This document shows, piece by piece, positions 1 to 20,995 of a DNA stretch of 64,000 nt. The notes below the pieces were generated by a model. The model was given only the letters and a program-made list of their open reading frames with translations, had not been told where the DNA came from and made no database searches. Both the position numbers and the translations under genes were made by a program. Each line of letters starts with the position of its first letter. Positions within the stretch are counted from its first letter, which is position 1. Source of the DNA: Glandiceps talaboti (lineage: Eukaryota > Hemichordata > Enteropneusta > Spengelidae); assembly GCF_964340395.1 (NCBI RefSeq), contig NC_135564.1, positions 1,403,501 through 1,467,500 of the forward strand. Reading direction: 5' to 3'.

Positions 1-397
1 ATCATGTTTTTTTTACAATTACATGTACTGTACAAAATGGTTGCTTGCATTGTTACAGACACACCTCAAGTTAGAATGCACCCTGATTGGTTGCACTGAT
101 TTGGATAAAATTAATCTAAAATATTAAAATTAAGACTTTAATATTTGTAAGCTTGCAAGTTGTCTACACAATTAGTAGTAAATTATATTGATAACAGTAT
201 TGCTGTCTTTTATTTTGCGATTGCAAAATGTGATTCCAGAGCAAGAAAACAATAGGTTTTACTGCCATTTTGTTTTTAAAATCTGCTATCAATCGAAAAT
301 GTACATGCACATGACAAACTACATCTTTGTTTAGTCTAGTCAATTTTGAGTAGAAATGAAATAATTTAACTTGCAATTTTCTTAATTTTTCAAATTA

Positions 398-1015
398 TTG
401 GTATTATTTCAATTTTTACCACAGAAAAGAAAAAAGTGTAAAAGTTTTGTTATTGTACGTACAATAACATTTTACACAATGTTTTGCAATGTATTGAGAT
501 GCGAACATAGACTTGGTATATGTTATTTCACATTATTTTTTCAAGTAGAAAAACATAGTGAAGCTGTTTTATTAAATAAAAATCCAAAATAAATACCAAA
601 TTCTTATCCATATGGCCACTTTAACACCAAGACAAGTCTCTGGGGAAATCTGTATTGAAGTGATTGAAGTGGCCATACAGATGAACATTGGCTATTTATT
701 TTGGATTTTTAATTGACAAAACGACTCTGCTATGTTTTTTTTTTTACTTGGAAATACAATGTGAAAGAACATGTCAAGTCCTTGTTTGTAACTCAATCAA
801 ATACAAAACATTGAATTAATGTGTAAAATGTTTGTCATTTTATGTACAATAACAAACTATTTATGCAATTTTAGTTATTTATCAATTTATTGAGTTACAA
901 ACACAGATTTGGCGCATGTTGTTCCATTGTTTTGTCAAGTTGTAAAATATAGTAAAGTTGTCTTGTAAATGAAAACTCCAAAATAAATACCCACTTTTCA
1001 ACTATATTGCCACTT
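398..1015. repeat. Foldback cluster: three alternating copies of a ~200-bp unit
   Basis: Three diverged copies of one unit lie in forward (about 400-620), reverse (about 655-850) and forward (about 820-1015) orientation. Shared marks are the string CCAAAATAAATACC or its complement, a GTACAATAACA segment, a TATTGAGTTACAAAC-like segment, and GCCACTTT at the outer end. The first two copies can fold on each other around 620-660. This looks like a non-autonomous foldback element or a rearranged MITE. No coding potential was found. Confidence 0.6.
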
Positions 1016-1620
1016 TTAATTACGTAGCACTTTCCTGATGATGTGAGCAGATACAAAGCAATATCCAGCAAGTATCATTCATTGTGCATCTTACAGTCTA
1101 ACTAATCCAGGATGCATTTTATATTGAGATAGAAATATAGACAGAAGTACTCTTATCAATGACATACCATTACCATGACTACAAACTACAATTATATTTT
1201 ACTAATAATTTAGAATGATCTGCAGTGTATTCAAGTATGGATTAACAGGCTGGAACTTATTGTTATCTGGTGTAGAAGTATTACATTAGCTCACAGGTAA
1301 ATAGCATGGAATGAATTGGTTTAGTATAATTATGAATATTATAACAGCTGACATAAATAATATAGTACAACAATGGTGAACAATCAGTGTGACATGTTAA
1401 TGGTTATTTCACACACATACAAGTCTTTTCCTTGACTGTCTTTTTATAAAGCACAATTTTTGAAGTTAAAATTTATCTAGCAACTGCCATTGCTAAAGTG
1501 ACCCATAAAATCAACACACACTTGTTAAATTTCAAACATGCCTGCCATAATATTTTTTGTTGACATAATAACTGTATTGTGAATTGGCTGATGTTCTAAA
1601 GGGAGATTAGGTTTTACTTC

Positions 1621-1632
1621 TGTTTGTTTGTA

Positions 1633-1669
<37 letters not shown>

Positions 1670-1790
1670 GTCTGTGAGTGTGTGTCTGTGGACATATCTC
1701 AAAAACAGCTGCATCGATTCTAATGAAACTTTCTGCATCTCTTCTGTATGATAATGACATGAACTGATTAGATTTTGGTAAACATCCAAA
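1621..1790. repeat. (TGTC)n-headed dispersed repeat
   Basis: A TGTC microsatellite (1633-1672) leads into the text GGACATATCTCAAAAACAGC and then GCATCGATTCTAATGAAAC. A tetranucleotide run followed by a conserved tail of this kind is a layout I associate with dispersed repeats in invertebrate genomes. I cannot name the family, and there is only one clear copy here. Confidence 0.35.
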
Positions 1791-1991
1791 GAATGTTAAT
1801 TAGTCATTTGCATAACTTGAGGTTTTAGTAATTAGGTGATATCTTTAGAATGCAAGCTTTAAATTTTAGATAATTTAGTATGCATAGATGGCAAAGAAGT
1901 ACATGCTCTTCAAAGATTGTTGATATAACATATTAATGTTAATGTTTCATTTGCATAATTAATAAAAAAAAATTCTCAATAACTAGGCAAT

Positions 1992-2182
1992 ACATGTATC
2001 TTAAGTACATGTATGCAAGCTTAAGTACATGTATGCAAGCTTAAGTACATGTATGCAAGCTTAAGTACATGTATGCAAGCTTAAGTACATGTATACAAGC
2101 TTAAGTACATGTATGCAAGCTTAAGTACATGTATGCAAGCTTAAGTACATGTATACAAGCTTAAGTACATGTATGCAAGCTT
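1992..2182. repeat. 20-bp minisatellite made of palindromes, about 9 copies
   Basis: The unit ACATGTATGCAAGCTTAAGT is repeated head-to-tail about nine times with almost no divergence (an occasional GTATAC in place of GTATGC). Each unit contains AAGCTT, CTTAAG and TACATGTA, so the array is a string of overlapping self-complementary words. Confidence 0.9.
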
Positions 2183-2690
2183 CAAATTTCATATACTTTC
2201 ACAAATACAACACAAAAGAATTCTCGTGTATGTGATGACATTTTGAAATTCAAATATTTTCGCTAATGAAGAGACACTAAGATGTTTATAATAATACATT
2301 TTACAATTTGACTTACTCTCTTCAATGAAGAAGGATTTAGGATGAGTCAAGAACAATTTAAAGTCATGATGTTGATCAAAAAGTTTGCTGACATCATTTT
2401 TACAATTAACTCTGAAAGTTTTTGTTTAATTTGCATATTCATGAATAAATTTGCATGTTTTTCTAAAGCTGAAGAGCAAGAGAAGATTTTAGAGCCACTT
2501 CAGTTATATGGCAGTTTCAACACTATACAGTACAAGTAGCTGTTCTTAAAAATGAAAACATCTTGTCTGTCACTAAAAGCACACCATTTATTTAAAGTTA
2601 TTTTCACAAAATAGCTATTTACCTGTGAGCAATCATACAGTTGACAAGACACACTTATCAGAAAAAGGAAAAATTATGAACAATATGTAC

Positions 2691-2726
2691 CTGTTTAGCA
2701 AGTAACAACTTTAATGAACTCTTTCT
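2691..2726 (-). CDS. Candidate second exon of unidentified minus-strand gene
   Basis: This 36-nt stretch follows a long pyrimidine tract and a TTACAG acceptor and ends at CAG|GTACAT. It is phase 0 at both ends, which fits the preceding exon ending at 3614. It would add twelve residues (RKSSLKLLLAKQ). A further open minus-strand stretch between good splice sites (2317-2411, 31 codons) does not join to it in frame, so the model is incomplete. Confidence 0.3.
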
Positions 2727-3613
2727 CTGTAACAGCGACAAAGTTTTGGAGACAGAGAGATGACGAGGGGAAAAAAGAAAGAAAGACCATTTTTGCAAAG
2801 ATGCTGTGACAAAAATAGTAATTAACTAACAAATGCATGGCTAGAACAGTGGCATATATTCATGATATTATATTTGAATTATATATCTATGCATTAAATT
2901 ATGTACAGGTTGATAAAACTTAGCAGTCCATTAGTAGGCTATGATTTGGACAATACTTATGAAATCTGAAGGAGAAATATATCACCTGATTCAAAATTTT
3001 CAATTTTTCAACCTGTCAATCGACTTTGATTCATTATAATTCATAAATATAATTTATGTCTATATGGTTTTCAAATGGATTTCAAAGTTTTAAAATACAC
3101 TAAAAAAATTGCACAAATGGAGAGACAAGATAAAAGAGAGAAACTTTACAAATACATATACTTTATGACAGTTATGAACAATAAAATGACGTTAAAAATA
3201 ATACTATTAGTAGACCTGTCATTTTGTTCAGGACAGTATAGTATAAAGTACATTATTACAGTGAACGCCCACTGACTGTCAACAGTCAACACTGTGTACA
3301 CTGAAATCACGAACAAAGGACGGAACGGTAAAAACATCACAAAACGTTTTCCCCCTGAAGAACACGACTGTTTACACAGACTGAAAGGCCCACTTTAAAA
3401 AATATAGACTGTACCCCGATCTATTCTATGTTTTGAGCGAGCTGTGTGTTACGTTCAACTTCAATCATAATCTCGGTATAAAACGACTCAGAGCAGTGAA
3501 AAGTTGGCACACGACTGTCACACAGCGACCACTGCGATATAAACGGTTTCGGACGATACAGTAATTAAAAAATCAATAGCGAAATATAGCCCATTGTATC
3601 ATGATACACTCAC

Positions 3614-3703
3614 CCGACCGAAATACTGGAAGAGATCTCTTTTTTGGCCCCCATTTCTTTCTGGTAAAAAATCTGGAACGTAGGTATCTTCGTCAGACGC
3701 CAT
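3614..3703 (-). CDS. Probable first coding exon of unidentified minus-strand gene
   Basis: The exon opens with ATG in good context (GGCCAACATGGCG) and encodes 30 residues beginning MASDEDTYVPDF and ending FQYFGR. It runs straight into a strong donor (CGG|GTGAGT). It sits in a CpG-richer patch (about 3230-3830) than the surrounding AT-rich DNA, as expected for a promoter-proximal first exon. I do not recognise the protein. The rest of the gene would lie to the left, partly or wholly outside the window. Confidence 0.5.
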
Positions 3704-3753
3704 GTTGGCCTTTACTCGTTCACCAAAGCTGAGGGCGCTTCTCCAAGGCTGAC

Positions 3754-3771
3754 TTTACGACGCGTCGTAAA
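3754..3771. promoter_or_regulatory. 18-bp perfect palindrome upstream of the minus-strand gene
   Basis: TTTACGACGCGTCGTAAA is a perfect inverted repeat 51 bp upstream of the proposed start codon at 3703, inside the CpG-richer patch. Each half contains TTTACGAC, which resembles Cdx/posterior-Hox binding words. That assignment is a resemblance only. Confidence 0.45.
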
Positions 3772-6770
3772 TAAACATATGTTTTACGGCACTTGAGGCA
3801 TGACCTGAGTCCCGGTGACCTTGCTAATGTTATGACTCTTTCTACTCTATTGTATTTTTAGGCGTAACCCCAGGTTCGTCATAGCATGCATTGGGCAGGA
3901 AGGATGACTCAATGGAGTTAGGAAAGACACCGATGAGAAAGTTGACTTTTTAAATACGTCCTCGTGAAAGACTTGTTTATTGGTAGACTTTTGGAGATTT
4001 TGGATTTTTTTTATTTTTTATTTTGAATAGTCAATTTTATCGTTGTAAATTCAGAATCATAAATGGAAATGACGTACTTTTTATTTACCAGCAAGGATAT
4101 TCATTCATTCATTCATTCATTCATTCATCCATCCATCCATTAATCCATCCATTCATTCGTTCGTTCGTTCGTTCGTTCGTTCGTTCATGGATTCATTTAT
4201 TCATTCATTCTTATTTTATTAATTAATTAACTAACTACTTCGTTCATTCATTCGTGTATTCATTCATCCATCGATTCACGCCATCAATCAATCATGCATG
4301 CCATCAGATATATACACATTTCCACTTATTTGCATCTATGGTATGCAAATCGATGTTCGCAAGCTGAGAGGCTTGGAGTTTTAGCTTTGAACCCACTCCA
4401 ATTCAAAAACGATTCAACCCCATTCTTTCAACTGAAAGACAACAATGATAAAACGAATTCCAGTCTAGGAATAGACAATCACAAAATACGTGATAAGTTT
4501 ATTTAACTTGTATTTTGAAAGAATAAAAGCCCACGCTTACCATGATTATTTTGACCACGCATTGAATGAAGTACTTGATTGTTTTCCAAACAGTTTTGCT
4601 CTGAAGAATCTAAGCATGTTTGTTTACAAATATATCACATTCAAGGGTACCCACTTTTTCTCAGGGTTTTGGCAAACAACTTTACAAATGTGGCTTTGAC
4701 CAGAAAGAGATTTTTTTATGTACGTCCAAGGCTAAAACGTCAATACTTCCGTGTTAAGAGTACGAGGTTTCTGTTAATCTCGGGATGAAGAGAAACTTTT
4801 CCAAATTTTGAGTTTAACACTGTCAGACATTTATATTTTAAGTGAAGCTAAAAATTACAATGAGTGTTTTAAATGGACTTGGTTGTTTTCAGGTAATTCA
4901 AAGTACTTACTTCTACTCCCAGACAGTGGTGGAATTTACTAATAAGTCTGTCTGGCATGTCACAGAGACGGAGTAATGTAGAATACTCATGGTTCAATAT
5001 GTCAATATGAGTGTAGAAAAGCTAAGTCTAGTGTGTGTAAATGGTATGTATTGACCAATAGAGAAACTGGATAGGTACTTTGCAGCATGGTTCGTGTATC
5101 ACTGTCAGGTTTGTCCGGGAAGAACTCAGTTGAGGCGTGGAGGTAAAATGATGCATGATCCTTCCATAGTAACTGTTGTAAATTTGGGAAGAACTTCAAC
5201 TTCAAGAGGGAAGAGCAACAAGTGGATAGAATAGAGAGGGTAGAGAGGGGATTAGGGGACACAAGGGAATAGTAAACCGAAGAGATAATTCGTCGAGTTT
5301 TTCAAATGCCATTTTATTTCATCTTGAAAGTGTACACTATAACATCCCACGCTCACATTATGATGAGCGCCACGCTACTCAATTCGTCCGTCTGTCTGAA
5401 TTTTTGAAGAGAACGAAGTGAAGGGAATTTAGTGAGGGGAATGGAAGATGTGAGAATCGAAAACATATGAAAAGGGTTAATATTTTGCCTAGTTACGACT
5501 TTTTTAAATGATCATATTTCCTCAAAAACGATGAACTCGGTGTGAACTTGCAATATATGCTTCTCAAACTCACATTACCCACAGTCAAGTATTGAAGGAA
5601 TACATGTATAGTCACAATGTGTTGAATGCAGTAAAATGAAAGGAACGTCTTGGAGTCTTGGTCCGGGGTTTTTTTATTCACTGACACAGTCTATTAGGAA
5701 TGAATGAAGTCACCATTAAAACACGAACAATACATTAGTCATGCATTGCACTCGGCCATATGTGATCATATTTCATTATACAAATGTGTCACATATCACT
5801 GATAGAAGCATACCAGCCAGTAATATCTATAGCTATATGGTATCGTTTTGTCAAATTAGATCATCTGTTAATTGAAAAACAGACGGAAAAAGACAAGCTT
5901 GCAGAAATCTCTAGAGTTTTCAAGGTTTAAGAGTATAGTGATGTCCATGTGAAACCCAAGCTGGTCTATTTCATGAAAATAAATGAAAAGTTTGTACATT
6001 TCGTATCAGATATCCGTAAAACATTAATGGATGCTACGAAGATGTACATTTTGTCATCACCTTGGAATTTGGACGCCATGGATAATGTATAATAAGTTCT
6101 TCAATTAGTTTCTATGCGTAGACACGTAGGTACCTGCAATGGTTTATCGGAATCACAATGGGTATACAACCCAAAGTTGAATAACAGGAAATGGGACATG
6201 TCGACCACCCCCGCACAGGGGTGGCACTCTAATGAAACAAATGTAGATTTTCGTTTTTCTAACGAAATTTTTACTACAGTAATAAATCTTAATATCCAAG
6301 TATATTGTGATTTTAAAATTCATTTGATATCTACCCAAAATGCACGTATCAAAAAGATCTGTAAAGCTTCGAAGATCTATGCGTGTACTGCCCCTCAAAG
6401 AATAAGGTACGTCCCCTACTAATGGTTTCGTCCAGTGATACACCTACGCCTATATAATTGCCTAACAAGTTTTCACTAAACTTTCTAAGTTTCTGGTAAG
6501 ACTTAGGTGTGAGAAGAGTGTGTTGGGGTTTAGAAATCTTCCATCACGCTAGAAAAGTACTAGTATCATAACAAAAATCGGATTTATGTACATGTGTACT
6601 TGAATATTACATCATGGGATTTTTACTGTGATTCCATTGAACGGTGACTTCCGCGAAGACCCGGAGATTTGGTTCAAGTTTTTGCGTTCATACGTACTAT
6701 TTCCTCGATTGTTCATGTCGATGTGGTTTGTAACTGTATAGTGTTGTGGTGTTGACAACTGACTGTGAAT
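3772..6770. other. Intergenic region between divergent genes
   Basis: I see no convincing exon here. The region contains an ATTC/GTTC tetranucleotide tract (4098-4270). The short open frames lack coding character. The part just upstream of 6771 should hold the promoter and 5' leader of the TGFBR2-like gene; no TATA box is evident. Confidence 0.5.
4098..4270. repeat. (ATTC)n/(ATCC)n/(GTTC)n compound microsatellite
   Basis: Runs of ATTC, ATCC and GTTC follow one another, with point-mutated boundaries between them. Confidence 0.95.
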
Positions 6771-15071
<8,301 letters not shown>

Positions 15072-15258
15072 ATACCTGGCCAGTGAGGACTGTCGATATT
15101 TCCCGAACCCATCGGCATACGTAATGTTGTCATTCTGAGAATCAAAAAAGTGGCGACGATCTACCGATATTCCCCGAATAGGCTGCATATCGTTCGGATG
15201 TGAACATCCGATGCCGGGATCCGGGGTGATCACTACAAGTATGTTACGAACCGTACTG

Positions 15259-15312
15259 TGACGTCAGCTTTAGTTGAACTATGACGTCAGCTCTAGTTGA
15301 ACTATGACGTCA
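15259..15312. promoter_or_regulatory. Three exact CRE octamers in a 23-bp repeat
   Basis: TGACGTCA occurs at 15259-15266, 15282-15289 and 15305-15312 in direct repeats of the type TGACGTCAGCTCTAGTTGAA. The octamer is the full palindromic CREB/ATF site. They lie about 190 bp after the receptor stop, so they are either in the 3' UTR or a downstream element. Confidence 0.7.
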
Positions 15313-15506
15313 GCTCTAGTAGTGCAAGTAGTTTGCTAGTCTTGCTGCTAGACGTTCGGGATTTCTTTCGATGCTATAACTATAAGCGAACGAAGTTCGC
15401 ATGTGAGGGCTTGCATCCTCGATAGCGTTGTTCGGCTGTGTGTCGTATTTTATCGGAAGAACATCCGAGGGCTAGCTGATAGACTAGTAGTTTGCGTGCA
15501 TCTTAT

Positions 15507-15512
15507 AATAAA
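15507..15512 (+). terminator. Candidate polyadenylation signal of TGFBR2-like gene
   Basis: AATAAA lies 436 bp past the stop codon. A second AATAAA lies at 15925-15930. Which one is used cannot be decided from sequence. Confidence 0.35.
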
Positions 15513-16942
15513 CGAATGATGGGTAGAGCGTTGATACGCTGTGTATGGAAGGAAACTACGATACTTTAAATAGTGACTGAAAACTTATAAAAAGAATGAC
15601 ACGCACCTGAAAAGGCAAACTTGGTGGCTCATACTTGTACATAATTCATATATTTTCATGAACTTCACTTAAAAAAGGATGAAATTTGAGGGGGGGGGGG
15701 GTGTCGGATGGAGAGTGTGGGGTCATTTGCTTTTTCCTGAATCATGGGTATGAAGAAGAAAGTCTTCCAGAGGTTGAAATGGAAAATGTACATTGATAGC
15801 AACACATGTATTGCATACAGAGATGTTTTGAACTGAATGTCATTCATTGTGGTGTACGTGTAAGAACACAGATCTAGAATGGCGGAAATTGACAAATTTT
15901 ACCAAAACATACCATGAAAATATAAATAAACCTTGAAGTCATATTTACAGGAATGTAACTAATTAATGAATTTCAGGACTGTAATGTGTTTCGAATATGT
16001 CATTGTTTTCCGTGTGCGAATTACTTAAAAAGTTGAAACTGGCATTTTTTTTATAAAAGAATTCCGCATTTCATGTTGTATAACAGAACATTGTAAATTT
16101 TATTCGGCAAAATAGCCAACTTTTCGCTACAACGTTGTGATAAAATTAAGACTAGGTGTGTAAATTCTAATGTATGGATTGTGTAAGGGGAGATATTCAC
16201 ACACGCAGCGCTAGCGTAGATCACGTTTTTCGAGTTGGCGGACATGGCAGCACAACGATTGAAGAACATATCAACGTATCACATTCCAATAAGTATATTG
16301 GGTTTCTGAAATACCTAAACTTTTGAGTTTGAAAATCAAATTAAATGTTACTTCTTATGATCAACGTTTCTTCTTGAGACACTTTCATTCTATAAGAATG
16401 TTACAGGCCTATAAACGAGGTAAAACCTCGCACTGCCAAAAGAGGGCGCTCTCTTTCAGCTTCATTTTCCGATTTTGTACTTTTACGATGTTGCAAAGCA
16501 ACAATTTTCAGAGTTATTGTAACCATCGAATGGCAGGTCTTTTTCCTCTGCTCTTTGCATTAAATGTGTGTTAAAATAATCATTTGTTTGGGATTTGGTT
16601 ATATGGTGAGAATGTTAACTGTTCCATGAATGTGTGTATGTGAATTTTTGTTTACATAACAGAACGTTACGTTCAATCTCATGCTTGTTTCATCTCAAAC
16701 CACTATACTCTATAGTGGTCTGAGGTTTCATGGATTTCAATGGATTGTCATTACTAATAGATATCGTGATCACGGTACATGGAAGTTTACAGGAAATTCA
16801 TAAGTGGGTTGCAAGGAATGCTTGTCTGCTTGTCTTTCTGTCCTCTCCATATCTGTCTGTCGATCTCTGATTTCCAAGTTTTCTGTGTCTGTCCCTGTCT
16901 GTCTATCTATCTCTGCCTGTCAGTCCCTCTCTCTGCTTGTCT

Positions 16943-16995
<53 letters not shown>
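16943..16995. repeat. (TCTG)n microsatellite
   Basis: Uninterrupted CTGT/TCTG tetranucleotide run. It generates spurious LSVC-rich open frames. Confidence 0.95.
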
Positions 16996-16996
<1 letters not shown>

Positions 16997-17534
16997 CCTC
17001 CCTCTTTCCATGTTTGTCTGTTGATCTCTGAATGTGCAAGTTTTAAACATCATATCATTAAACATGAAAGTAACAATTTATTGACATAATAATACTCAAC
17101 AATTTAACACAGACTTCTCCAATTTGTAATTGGTTTAAAATATTCAGTAAACACCTACAGTTTGATTACAACTGTTCATACAAAATACACTACAATTTGT
17201 ATACTAGATAGGATAGTAATAACTATAACTTAAGCTGTATATATTCTAGTAATAACCTCAAAATTCAGCCCTTGATGTTCATGAACCTCTATGGCTTGTA
17301 GAACACATCACAAAAAGAAGAAAAATGTCATCATGAGCACTACGGTGTCTGATAACATCACAGCTACATGTAGTTTGGAATCAAATAAGTGGGGTCATCT
17401 AAACCCTAATCATCTTTGATGTGATATGAGTCTGGTTTCCATGGTGATTAGGGTATGCAAAACCATATTAAGAATCTTGAAGTAATTAACAAACAAGTGG
17501 AAACATTGTTTGCTGGTTGACCATAACACATGGT

Positions 17535-17550
17535 CATGTGACGTCACATG
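17535..17550. promoter_or_regulatory. 16-bp perfect palindrome with central CRE
   Basis: CATGTGACGTCACATG is perfectly self-complementary, with TGACGTCA at its centre and an E-box-like CATGTG/CACATG half on each side. Confidence 0.4.
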
Positions 17551-18080
17551 GTCACAGTAGCATAATTTCTGTTGAGGGTTAGTAACTTTCAATTAAATGA
17601 CAAGCAAAAAATAAAAGACCCTGTAAGTTTTGAAATAAAGCTGGTGCATCTTTAAAAAAACAATTATGTGCAACTTTTAACAATAAAGACTGTATAAAGA
17701 AAATCTGTTTATTAAGATACTAGTATTGGTATTCATTATTCACTCAAGCGCAAAAGATTACAGCTTGGGGTTGAAGGTTCACGTTTAGTACGCACAGATC
17801 ATATACTATGATACAAAGTTGTCAACACATTACATTTCAATTTACTACTACCTAAATTAAACTATCACCATACATGACTTAAGTTATGTTTTATACCATT
17901 CAAAAAATAGACAAATACCTTCTTGCCAGGAAAATATACATTTGTACAAACATGGACACATGTACTGACCTAACAATAATTCCACAAAACGAAACCACCC
18001 CTATGCTGATTTTAAATGTATTTGATAAAGTTAGCAAAACTCTACTTACAAAACTAGTATCTATTATTATTCTATTACAG

Positions 18081-18116
<36 letters not shown>

Positions 18117-18569
18117 CAAGGCTTGTGCCCCCTGGCAACAAGGGAGAAGGACATGAAACAACATTTGCATAGTTTCCCCCTGGGTTATACCATTTATTTT
18201 GTGGGGAACCCTAGTGAAACTCAGATAGTTAATACTTGGTCAGAATCGTTGTGAACTAAAAACACCGATAAATCATCTTAAAAATAACAAGAAATCTTGA
18301 ACACGTACTGTAATGTCAAATACAGTATAATATATTGAATACTTAAAACACACATCTGTAGAACTTAAAACGTCAACTCTCACATCAAGTTATAAATGTT
18401 ATCATTTAATACTTCTGTAAATATAATTTTATTTCAATGTTGATGACTCAAGACAAACAAGTTCTGTCTGAATAGACAGTTTGTCTGATCTTGGCCTATA
18501 TGGTTTAGTCTAAGGCAACAGTTTTGTCCAGTCGTCTGTAGTGTTGAAGGTCAATGAACTATGCTTATT

Positions 18570-18645
18570 CTTCTCTGAGCTTCTCGTCTGTAAGGTTTGT
18601 CATGAAGGGCGCCCTCAAACATAAGTCAACCCTTTTTAGGAGGAG
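18570..18645. repeat. GGGCGCCCTC-bearing dispersed repeat, copy 1
   Basis: The words TCTGTAAG, GGGCGCCCTCAAACAT, GTCAACCC and AGGAGGAG appear in the same order as in the two copies at 54675-54815. Confidence 0.6.
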
Positions 18646-19207
18646 CAACACACCATTCCTTATAGTCTTATGATCTTCCTACTTCTCCAGTTGGTTATTC
18701 CGACATTGAAAGGCAGTGAGGGATATACTATTTTTATTTACACCCAGTATATATTTTCCTACTGAAGCAACAAAAGTAGTTTACGATGATGGACTTTATC
18801 TAACCTTTGCTTTGTGAGAAGTTTGTGCTTTCGGGTAAGAATTTATTCAAAATTATGACAAATATCACATCAAGTGCCGAAGATGTGGTTTGCAATCTGT
18901 ATACAGTAAACATACTATCTACTAAACCAGTAATATATACTATGAAAATATGCAACAAATGTTTGACGCGGTCAATGCTTGGCAAGATTGTACTCAAAAT
19001 TATGAATATCACATCAACTGCCAAAGATTTGGTTCGCATTCTGTTAGCTGTAAACACTATACTAAACCAGTACCTGTTGTAAGAATATGTAACAAATTTG
19101 TACAACAATGTCTCACTGGAATGTAGATATTGGACACAGAGGTCATGACCTGAGGCATACAACTATCTATGACCAGTTCTTCATCACACCAGCACAACAT
19201 ACAATGT

Positions 19208-19273
19208 TAGAGATCGTTTGAAATTCAATGTAGTTTAGATGTTAGAGATCGTTTGAAATTCAATGTAGTTTAG
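19208..19273. repeat. Short direct duplication
   Basis: GTTAGAGATCGTTTGAAATT with the following CAATGTAGTTTAG occurs twice in a row. Confidence 0.85.
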
Positions 19274-19527
19274 TGTTGTTATTCAGGTATTGATATGACG
19301 TTTATTGCTGACATTGTATTATGCTGTATACATACTTGTTTATTGGGATACAATATGCCATGCCATCATTTCAGCTCTCCCTCTTGAAAAGAGAAGGCTG
19401 ATTTGGGCTGAATGACATGATTTATTGTCCTATTCAAGTTATTTGAAAATCAAGATTGTGTAACATCCACTCTGAGGGTTGTTCCAACAAACTGCTTTGA
19501 CTGTGTAAAGTGCGAGTACGACTATTC

Positions 19528-19660
19528 CAGTACTGCTGAAGTACAGAAAAAGTCACACAAAGCACTTCCACTGTATCAAAGTTTCCAGTACTGCTGTAGT
19601 ACAGAAAAAGTCACACACAGCGCTTCCACTGTATCAAAGTTTCCAGTACTGCTGTAGTAA
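19528..19660. repeat. ~60-bp tandem repeat, 2.3 copies
   Basis: The unit contains CCAGTACTGCTGTAGTACAG, AAAGTCACACA and CTTCCACTGTATCAAAGTTT, repeated with few changes. Confidence 0.85.
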
Positions 19661-20730
19661 TTTCAGTAAATCTTCACTTAGATATTATCATTCCTTGTCT
19701 AGGAAGCTGTGAACTTTGTATATATACCTACTTTGAAGACTATAAAAGGGACGACTACATAATACCTCTCTTTTTCTAAAGCTAGACTGCCACCAAGCTC
19801 GATTATTTTTTGAAAAAACTGCAAAATGGGCAATTAGAATATAGCATAAATATTCATAACACCATATCACTATTCCTCATTATATGGTATTCTGAAACTA
19901 AGATGTAATTCTCTTCCTGATATGATATGATATTTGTCTTTTTAGTATTCTGGTATGTTTTATCAAAATATCTCTATCTTGTACCCTTTCTACATAGACA
20001 CTTTATGGACTTCTTGTTCTATATTGTCTAAATCTGAAGATAATTAAATGAACGTCATAATGACATATATACATAGCATCAATGACTCGGGATCATCAAT
20101 ATTACATTCATGACCACCATCCCCCAGGTGGGCAATAAAACATAATATTGCCCTTGCTAGCATGTGTTATTATATAAATAGAAACCTCATTCTATGTGAG
20201 TGCAATTCGCACAAGTGTGGGCACTCAAGGGTATTTGGACTCGTGCATGCACTTTTATGAGTATTCTAAGTAAGATCAGAGAGATTGCTGAAAGTACTTG
20301 TGTAAATACCCCAAGTACATCCCACTTACACGCACACTTCATGGGGTTCTGTTATTAAGATTTATGTATGAAATGATGGCCCTCTTTTTCAACAAGTCAT
20401 TGCAAGTTTTTTGTAAACACAGAGACATACAGACAGACATTACACCATTCTTCTAGCACCATTTACATTATATAAGATGAAGGACACTTAGATATGAATC
20501 ATCCATTTTATATCATTTATATTGTCCTTTCTAATATCTGAAAATAGACCTTTCTCTGGCTGCAATAGTTATTTTTTTTTAACATTTGGGCTTCCAAGAC
20601 ATTTTCTATCAAAATGTAAATTTCGCCGACTAAGTAGTCCATCAACAAAAGCCTTTCATGTCGGCAGTTTTAGTCACAATAATAGTTTTTATCCTGTGAG
20701 GAATGGTTGTTTTAGTGTGATATCAATTCC

Positions 20731-20751
20731 TTTATTCGTAGAAAGTTTATT
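20731..20751 (-). terminator. Candidate polyadenylation signals of GADL1-like copy A
   Basis: On the minus strand AATAAA occurs at 20751-20746 and at 20736-20731, about 30-45 bp past the stop codon. Their use would give a very short 3' UTR. Confidence 0.3.
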
Positions 20752-20779
20752 CATAACAAGTCCATCATTTGCAGCACCC

Positions 20780-20995
20780 TTATTCCTCCTTTTCTCTCTG
20801 GTAATTCTGTATATCTTTCGTAGTTATGTCTTGTCCAAGACGATCAATTTCATTGACAATGAATTCCACATCCCGCTTGGAAGTCTTGGCATTGCTGAAG
20901 ATGTGACGGAAGAAGTTTGGATAATCACCAAGAGGTTGGTAACCAATCATCAATGTGCCTGCTCTCACCATCCTTTCTTTGATAATTGGGGCCAC
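20780..20995 (-). CDS. GADL1: GADL1-like A exon 14 (C-terminus and stop)
   Basis: Encodes [29 protein letters not shown] and EIDRLGQDI, then a 16-residue polar extension ending REKEE and stop TAA. Confidence 0.96.
   Translation of the reverse strand: MAPIIKERMVRAGTLMIGYQPLGDYPNFFRHIFSNAKTSKRDVEFIVNEIDRLGQDITTKDIQNYQREKEE

Larger units (their letters stand above)
15931..20730. other. Intergenic region between convergent genes
   Basis: No gene recognised. Contents: a TCTG microsatellite (16943-16995), a TTG run (18080-18116), a 16-bp CRE-containing palindrome (17535-17550), a GGGCGCCCTC-bearing repeat (about 18570-18645), and two short tandem duplications (19208-19273 and about 19528-19660). 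Confidence 0.6.
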
